Shown: positions 5,881 to 8,794 of the stretch, in pieces | Position numbering within the stretch: the stretch's first letter is position 1 | Layout: the number at the start of each line of letters is the position of its first letter | NCBI GenBank assembly: GCA_003141795.1 | Contig: PLNO01000038.1 | Coordinates: forward strand, 1,335 to 10,128 | Direction of reading: 5' to 3' | From: Spirochaetaceae bacterium | GTDB taxonomy: Bacteria > Spirochaetota > Spirochaetia > SZUA-6 > Fen-1364 | Length of the DNA: 8,794 nucleotides | Notes under the pieces: generated by a model | The model's input: the letters and a program-made list of their open reading frames with translations, nothing else | Databases searched by the model: none | What the model was told of the DNA's origin: nothing | Translations under genes and position numbers: made by a program

Positions 5881-7029
5881 CTAGAAGGCGAGATTGAAGG
5901 CGGCGCTGATCGAGTACGCGCTGCCGTCGACCCGTGTTCCGGCAAAGGGATACGCGAAGTAGAGGTTGAAGTTGCACAGCCCGAAGAAATCGAGGTAGAT
6001 CCCGGCTCCGGTGGAGCCTATGAAGCCGCCCGGCGTGTTGTTCGGGTCCATGAAGAATCCATTATAGTACGCCGTATCGACGAAGATGAACACCGCGGGC
6101 ACGAGATCGCTCCAGATCACCGCAGGGCCCACGAGGCGAAGCTCGAGGTTGTTGAGGACCTTCAGGTCAGTGCCGTAGTGCCCGTCGTCCAGACCATGGA
6201 TCGACGTGGAATTGCTCCAGCGCATATAGCGCCCGCCGTAGCTCTCGATCACGTAGATCGGGATGGAGCTACCCCCGGCATAGTCGACGCCGAAGAAGTC
6301 GGCGAGGTACGCGCTGAAGAGGTTCATTGTTCCGTCCTCAGTGGAGCCCGTGAAAAGGGTCTTGTACCCCTTGAACGTCGCGTTGAACCGGTAGTAGTCG
6401 GCGTTTCCGATGCTGTTGAAGAGGAACGAAGGACCCCACTCAACGGACGCCTCGCCGTAGATCCCCTCCTCCGTCTTGTGGATGTCGTCCACGGCCACGG
6501 TGTTATAGGAGAGTCCCGCGTGCAGGGCATTGCCGAGGATCTGGGTTCGGTCGGGGAAATTGGAGGCGAAGACCAGCTGCGGCGCCGCACCTCCCGTCTG
6601 TACGTTGTAGTCGTAATGGATCCTGTAGAACAGGAAGGCCTCGAGGAGGTTCCTCTTCTGCGTCTCGTTCCAGAGAACGCCCTGGCGGATGCCGAGGTCA
6701 TTGACGAACTCCGCCTGGTCGTAGGTGGTGATCACCGGGTCATTTCCCGTATAGAGACTCCCGTCAGAGTTGCGGTAGAAATTATTGCTCTGCCAGCCCG
6801 CACCGACGTCGTCTTCGATGATGGTATCGAGTCCCGGGGCGAAACGGACTCCATTGTAGAGGATGTTGACGCTCGCCCCCGACGGAACGAAACCGTAGAG
6901 CCAGTACCCGTACAACCCGTATCCGGTGAACGTCCAGGTCCCCGTCGGGGTCGTCGACTGGGCCCCCGCCACGGCGCCGCCGAAACACACGAGGAGCGCC
7001 ACCGCTCCCGCACACATCAGCCGTCTCAT
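5881..7029 (-). CDS. Outer-membrane beta-barrel protein, Omp85/surface-antigen-like C-terminal part
   Basis: This is a 382-residue secreted protein. It has a Sec signal peptide (MRRLMCAGAVALLVCFGGAV, cleavage probably after AGA near residue 23). The rest alternates aromatic and polar residues and ends in NLAF. A terminal phenylalanine is the usual outer-membrane assembly signal. The stretch NNLELRLVG...VFIFVDTAYYNG...GSTGAGIYLDFFG...LYFAYPFAGTR resembles the last strands of Omp85/bacterial surface antigen barrels. There are no POTRA domains, and the usual RGY/RGF loop motif is not obvious (GGRYMRW sits near where it would be). The start is supported by AAGGAGG (7035-7041) five bases upstream. 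It may be a small pore or a structural barrel. The outer-membrane location is well supported; the family link is moderate, and no substrate can be proposed. Confidence 0.75.
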   Translation of the reverse strand: MRRLMCAGAVALLVCFGGAVAGAQSTTPTGTWTFTGYGLYGYWLYGFVPSGASVNILYNGVRFAPGLDTIIEDDVGAGWQSNNFYRNSDGSLYTGNDPVITTYDQAEFVNDLGIRQGVLWNETQKRNLLEAFLFYRIHYDYNVQTGGAAPQLVFASNFPDRTQILGNALHAGLSYNTVAVDDIHKTEEGIYGEASVEWGPSFLFNSIGNADYYRFNATFKGYKTLFTGSTEDGTMNLFSAYLADFFGVDYAGGSSIPIYVIESYGGRYMRWSNSTSIHGLDDGHYGTDLKVLNNLELRLVGPAVIWSDLVPAVFIFVDTAYYNGFFMDPNNTPGGFIGSTGAGIYLDFFGLCNFNLYFAYPFAGTRVDGSAYSISAAFNLAF

Positions 7030-7073
7030 GGAAACCTCCTTGCACGCAATGACGTCGTCTGCCGCGAGGTCGC

Positions 7074-7101
7074 TTAATATCTTCTACCACATATGTTTGA
7101 A
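7074..7101 (-). promoter_or_regulatory. Possible promoter of the barrel gene
   Basis: On the minus strand, TTCAAA (7096-7101) and TATTAA (7074-7079) are separated by 16 bases, each matching four of six consensus positions. The start of transcription would leave a leader of about 35-40 nt before the ATG at 7029, with AAGGAGG in it. The match is modest and could be fortuitous in this more AT-rich spacer. Confidence 0.3.
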
Positions 7102-7110
7102 TACGTCACG

Positions 7111-7124
7111 GGGAACCCTACAGG
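7111..7124. repeat. 14-bp direct repeat, copy 1
   Basis: GGGAACCCTACAGG recurs exactly at 7240-7253, 129 bp downstream. Copy 2 covers the stop codon of the ROK fragment (CCTGTAG on the minus strand), so this copy could be a leftover of a duplicated ROK gene end or a target-site-like duplication around the 115 bp between them. Confidence 0.6.
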
Positions 7125-7154
7125 AATTCTCAGTATGCATCACCTTATGCGCAC

Positions 7155-7234
7155 TTCTCATTTTGTCCCCTGTTTTCGGGCCCGTTTGGCAGTTATTCAC
7201 TCATCCCCAAAGCCCTTATGGTCCAAAATGAGAA
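7155..7234. repeat. 11-bp perfect inverted repeat with 58-bp spacer
   Basis: TTCTCATTTTG (7155-7165) is matched by CAAAATGAGAA (7224-7234). CCTTATG also occurs near each arm (7143-7149 and 7214-7220), but in direct orientation. The right arm ends five bases before direct-repeat copy 2. The element lies inside the interval bounded by the 14-bp direct repeats. It could be the ends of a very small mobile-element remnant or a long-looped RNA stem; neither is proven. Confidence 0.5.
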
Positions 7235-7239
7235 ATGCT

Positions 7240-7253
7240 GGGAACCCTACAGG
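7240..7253. repeat. 14-bp direct repeat, copy 2 (at the ROK stop codon)
   Basis: This is an exact second copy of GGGAACCCTACAGG. It overlaps the last codons and the stop of the ROK fragment on the minus strand. Confidence 0.6.
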
Positions 7254-7711
7254 TTCAGGATCTCGTTGTCCAGGAAGCGTTCGATCGTCATCGTCGCGGC
7301 GCCGAGCGCCGCTGTGTTCGCGTCGAACTCGCTCTTGACGATGGCAGTTCGCTGGGTGATCGTGTGCAGCGCCCTCCGCCGGACGATCCGCTGCACTCCT
7401 TCGATGATCACGTCGCGAAAGCTCTCGATGACCGAGCCGGCAAGGATGACGGTGCCCGGGTCGAAGATGTTGATGAGGCTGGCCACACCGATGCCGATGC
7501 TCTCCTCGGCTTCGGCCACGACCATGTTCGCGAGCTTGTCTCCCGCGACGGCCGCCGCGCAGACCCCGTCGAGCGTCAGCGCTTTTTCCGCGCTGTCCCG
7601 CAGGGTCGAGTACACGTTCGCGGCGAGCAGCTGGTGGACCCGTGCGAGAATGGCGCTGGAGGAGGCCACCGCCTCCAGGCAGCCGCGGTTGCCGCAATTG
7701 CAGAGCGGTCC
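7247..7711 (-). pseudogene. ROK-family protein (sugar kinase or repressor), C-terminal fragment
   Basis: About 154 residues of a ROK protein remain, roughly the last half of a family that usually has 300-400 residues. The zinc-binding signature CNCGNRGCLEA lies right at the broken end. It is followed by helical sequence and by the second ROK signature, GIGVASLINIFDPGTVILAGSVIES, then the normal C-terminus (GAATMTIERFLDNEILNL). The N-terminal ATP-binding lobe and any DNA-binding domain are missing. Reading on upstream to an ATG at 7846 gives residues that do not belong to ROK proteins but are antisense to an aminotransferase tail on the plus strand. The break is therefore at about 7709-7719. 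Whether the parent was a glucokinase-like enzyme or a repressor cannot be told. It is very unlikely to be functional as it stands. Confidence 0.8.
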
Positions 7712-7718
7712 CGTGCCC

Positions 7719-7859
7719 GAGTACAAGCCCGACGCGTGTCCGCAGACCATGGAGTGGCTGGGCCGGTCCGTGCACATGGAGATCCCGCCGCAGCTCACGG
7801 AGAAGGATTGCGGGCAGATCACCGAAGGGATCCGCAAGGTGGCCACGGTCCTCCTCTGA
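7719..7859 (+). pseudogene. DegT/DnrJ/EryC1/StrS aminotransferase, C-terminal fragment
   Basis: The last 46 residues of a PLP-dependent sugar aminotransferase family member are visible. They begin EYKPDACPQTMEWLGRSVHM, continue with EIPPQLTEKDCGQI and end IRKVATVLL and stop. The pattern YKP..CP.(A/T)E...R.(V/I)H followed by (P/S)LTEKDCDQI...IRKV is the standard tail of DegT-type enzymes, covering the final strand and helix. Everything upstream, including the PLP lysine, is missing because the plus strand before about 7719 is antisense to the ROK fragment. No start codon or ribosome-binding site is associated. It is a remnant or one half of a chimeric junction, and too short to function. Confidence 0.72.
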
Positions 7860-7886
7860 CGGGCAGGTCTGCGGTGGGGTGGGGGC

Positions 7887-8231
7887 CTATGCGACGACGA
7901 GGACCATCCCGAGGATGATCACGGCGAGCCCCGCGGCCTTGACGGGAACGAAGGCCTCTTTGAAGAACAGGAGCGCGACGAGGGCTATGGCCACGTAGCT
8001 CGTCGCCGAGAATACCGGTTGGGCCACGGACAGACGGGAGCGTGAGAGGCCGATCGCGAACAGCGGGAAACAGCCGCCGTACAGCACCATGGCTCCCGCC
8101 ATGAGCAACCAGTACACGGGCATGGCGGCGCCGGGGGCGGCGCGGTAGGTCATGGCGTACTTCATGACCGAGGAGCCCGCCGCGTTGATGATGCCGGCGG
8201 ACACGATGAGAACGACGTTGACGATGTTCAT
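7887..8231 (-). CDS. Small four-helix DMT/SMR-like membrane protein
   Basis: This is a 114-residue inner-membrane protein with four predicted helices (about 3-22, 38-60, 69-90 and 95-113). Size, topology and the segment AAGSSVMKYA match the small multidrug resistance/DMT type. Aligned on the shared MK after helix 1, the essential helix-1 glutamate of EmrE is replaced by N16, and the conserved tryptophan of helix 3 by F74. FFKEAFVPVKAAGLAVIILG at the end is more like an EamA half-domain. It is therefore unlikely to be a proton-coupled drug pump of the EmrE kind. A lipid- or sugar-carrier flippase (ArnE/ArnF-like) or metabolite exporter is possible. It overlaps the marR stop by ATGA, so the two are co-translated and the regulator probably controls it. 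Confidence 0.8.
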   Translation of the reverse strand: MNIVNVVLIVSAGIINAAGSSVMKYAMTYRAAPGAAMPVYWLLMAGAMVLYGGCFPLFAIGLSRSRLSVAQPVFSATSYVAIALVALLFFKEAFVPVKAAGLAVIILGMVLVVA

Positions 8232-8689
8232 GATTTTCTCCTGCTGCCTTTCCTTGCCATCTCCCGCGCCAGACCTGCCGCTTTCTCCATGACAGGCAGG
8301 GCGCGGGAGATCTCTTCCTGCTTCAGCGAATCCCGCAGTGGCGCGTACAGCTTCTCCATGAGCGCGTACCCGCGCTGAGCGGCGGCCTTGCCCTTCGGCG
8401 TGGGGGCGAGGATGTAGGTGCGCCTGTCCTTCGGGTCACGGGTGCGGGTTATCATGCCCCTCTTTTCCAGGCCCTCGCAGATCACCATGGCCGTCGTCGT
8501 GTCCGTTTCGAGGATGGCGGCCAGCTGACGCTGGCTCGCCCCCGCGGCGTCGCCCAACGCCATGAGCGTGCCGAACTGGTCGTAGGTGATCCCGACCGGC
8601 TCCAACGCGCGGGAGACGGCGCGTCGGCTCTTCATGTACAGGATGCCGGCGCATTCGAAGAGCCGCGCGAAATCATCATTAAAGATCAT
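8228..8689 (-). CDS. MarR-family transcriptional regulator
   Basis: This is a 153-residue winged-helix repressor of normal MarR size. GITYDQFGTLMAL (33-45) leads into the HTH SQRQLAAILETDTTTAMVICEGLEKRGMI (52-80). The wing contains DPKDRR (85-90), followed by LAPTPKG, the usual LTxxG position, and a C-terminal dimerisation helix pair. The start at 8689 is chosen because the family N-terminus fits (FARLFECAGILYMKSRRAVSR) and because a strong promoter ends just upstream. An in-frame ATG at 8770 adds 27 residues, is preceded by GGAGGAGG with good spacing, and cannot be excluded. The added residues are the translation of the AT-rich promoter DNA and do not look like protein. The ligand is unknown; the target is probably its own promoter and the membrane-protein gene that overlaps it. 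Confidence 0.88.
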   Translation of the reverse strand: MIFNDDFARLFECAGILYMKSRRAVSRALEPVGITYDQFGTLMALGDAAGASQRQLAAILETDTTTAMVICEGLEKRGMITRTRDPKDRRTYILAPTPKGKAAAQRGYALMEKLYAPLRDSLKQEEISRALPVMEKAAGLAREMARKGSRRKS

Positions 8690-8698
8690 AGATATGAT
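8685..8698. promoter_or_regulatory. Candidate MarR operator over the start codon
   Basis: ATCATA and TATGAT form a perfect 6-bp inverted repeat around GA, overlapping the -10 box and the marR start codon. TATGATAA is also repeated directly at 8693-8700 and 8708-8715, inside the promoter. Binding here would block transcription, as in autoregulated MarR operons. The assignment is by position and symmetry only. Confidence 0.45.
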
Positions 8699-8724
8699 AA
8701 TAATAGTTATGATAAATATGTCAA
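8697..8724 (-). promoter_or_regulatory. Sigma-70-type promoter of the marR operon
   Basis: On the minus strand, TTGACA (8719-8724) is a perfect -35 box and TATTAT (8697-8702) a five-of-six -10 box, 16 bases apart. The stretch is markedly AT-rich against a GC-rich background. Transcription would start within one or two bases of the ATG at 8689, implying a leaderless or near-leaderless transcript. Confidence 0.7.
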
Positions 8725-8729
8725 GTGGT

Positions 8730-8743
8730 ACGCGGTACCGCGT
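8730..8743. promoter_or_regulatory. 14-bp GC-rich palindrome just upstream of the -35 box
   Basis: ACGCGGTACCGCGT is a perfect palindrome five bases upstream of TTGACA. It could be a binding site for another regulator or, less likely, a stem at the end of an upstream transcript. Confidence 0.35.
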
Positions 8744-8773
8744 CCGCGCCGGCCCCGCCGCATTTCGCATTGA

Positions 8774-8782
8774 CCTCCTCCC
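8774..8782 (-). promoter_or_regulatory. Strong Shine-Dalgarno sequence facing the marR region
   Basis: On the minus strand, GGGAGGAGG (8774-8782) precedes an ATG at 8770 by 3-6 bases and another ATG at 8763 by about 10. The first opens an N-terminally extended MarR; the second opens an 18-codon, arginine-rich reading frame (8707-8763) that ends inside the promoter. It could belong to a leader peptide or mark the true marR start on a longer transcript. Confidence 0.4.
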
Positions 8783-8794
8783 GACGCGGAACTA

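Larger units (their letters stand above)
7030..7246. other. 217-nt intergenic region with repeats
   Basis: This spacer is more AT-rich than its surroundings and lies between the barrel gene and the ROK fragment. It holds the candidate promoter near 7074-7101, one copy of a 14-bp direct repeat and both arms of an 11-bp inverted repeat. Neither strand shows a convincing small gene or RNA gene. Confidence 0.5.

Noticed and set aside
5638..7077. A 479-codon open frame on the plus strand opposite the barrel gene
   Set aside because: It starts inside the permease, runs through the terminator region and has no family features. The minus strand has a signal peptide, a perfect ribosome-binding site and barrel sequence.
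7218..7718. Plus-strand frame leading into the DegT tail as part of one 213-residue protein
   Set aside because: This part is antisense to a well-recognised ROK C-terminus and has no aminotransferase features. Only the segment after about 7719 is real DegT sequence.
1..8794. CRISPR arrays, tRNA/rRNA genes, transposases or phage genes
   Set aside because: I saw no regularly spaced long repeats, no tRNA-like or rRNA-like sequence, and no transposase, integrase or phage motifs in any frame.

Overview
The window is clearly GC-rich, with GC-biased third codon positions. It comes from a diderm (outer-membrane) bacterium, since it encodes a signal-peptide beta-barrel protein that ends in phenylalanine. 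The quinone genes resemble the futalosine-type menaquinone branch found in many anaerobes and facultative anaerobes. A spirochaete or deltaproteobacterium-like host would fit, but the sequence does not settle the taxonomy.

Layout. (1) Positions 1-280, minus strand: the N-terminal part of a GntR-family regulator, cut by the window edge. (2) A short divergent promoter region with a perfect 16-bp palindrome (308-323). (3) Positions 439-5764, plus strand: a tight six-gene operon of ubiD, ubiA and ubiX followed by a NitT/TauT/SsuABC-type ABC importer (binding protein, ATPase, permease). Every junction overlaps by a few bases or has a gap of only 8 nt. (4) Positions 5765-5880: two hairpins and short tandem repeats between converging genes. 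(5) Positions 5881-7029, minus strand: an outer-membrane beta-barrel protein with an Omp85-like C-terminal part and no POTRA domains. (6) Positions 7030-7246: an intergenic region with a 14-bp direct repeat and an 11-bp inverted repeat. (7) Positions 7247-7859: the C-terminal part of a ROK protein (minus strand) joined head-on to the C-terminal 46 residues of a DegT/DnrJ/EryC1-type aminotransferase (plus strand). Both genes are decapitated at the same point near 7711-7719. (8) Positions 7887-8689, minus strand: a marR-type regulator overlapping a small four-helix DMT/SMR-like membrane protein by ATGA, driven by a clear TTGACA-N16-TATTAT promoter.

How the genes may work together. UbiX makes prenylated FMN for UbiD, UbiD decarboxylates an aromatic acid, and UbiA attaches the prenyl tail. 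The co-transcribed importer probably brings in something this branch uses, either an aromatic or naphthoate precursor or a pathway intermediate. That is the main hypothesis of possible novelty here. The divergent GntR protein with the palindrome beside its start is a candidate regulator of the operon. The MarR/SMR-like pair is an independent efflux- or flippase-type module. The ROK/DegT junction is either a real rearrangement scar or an assembly chimera.
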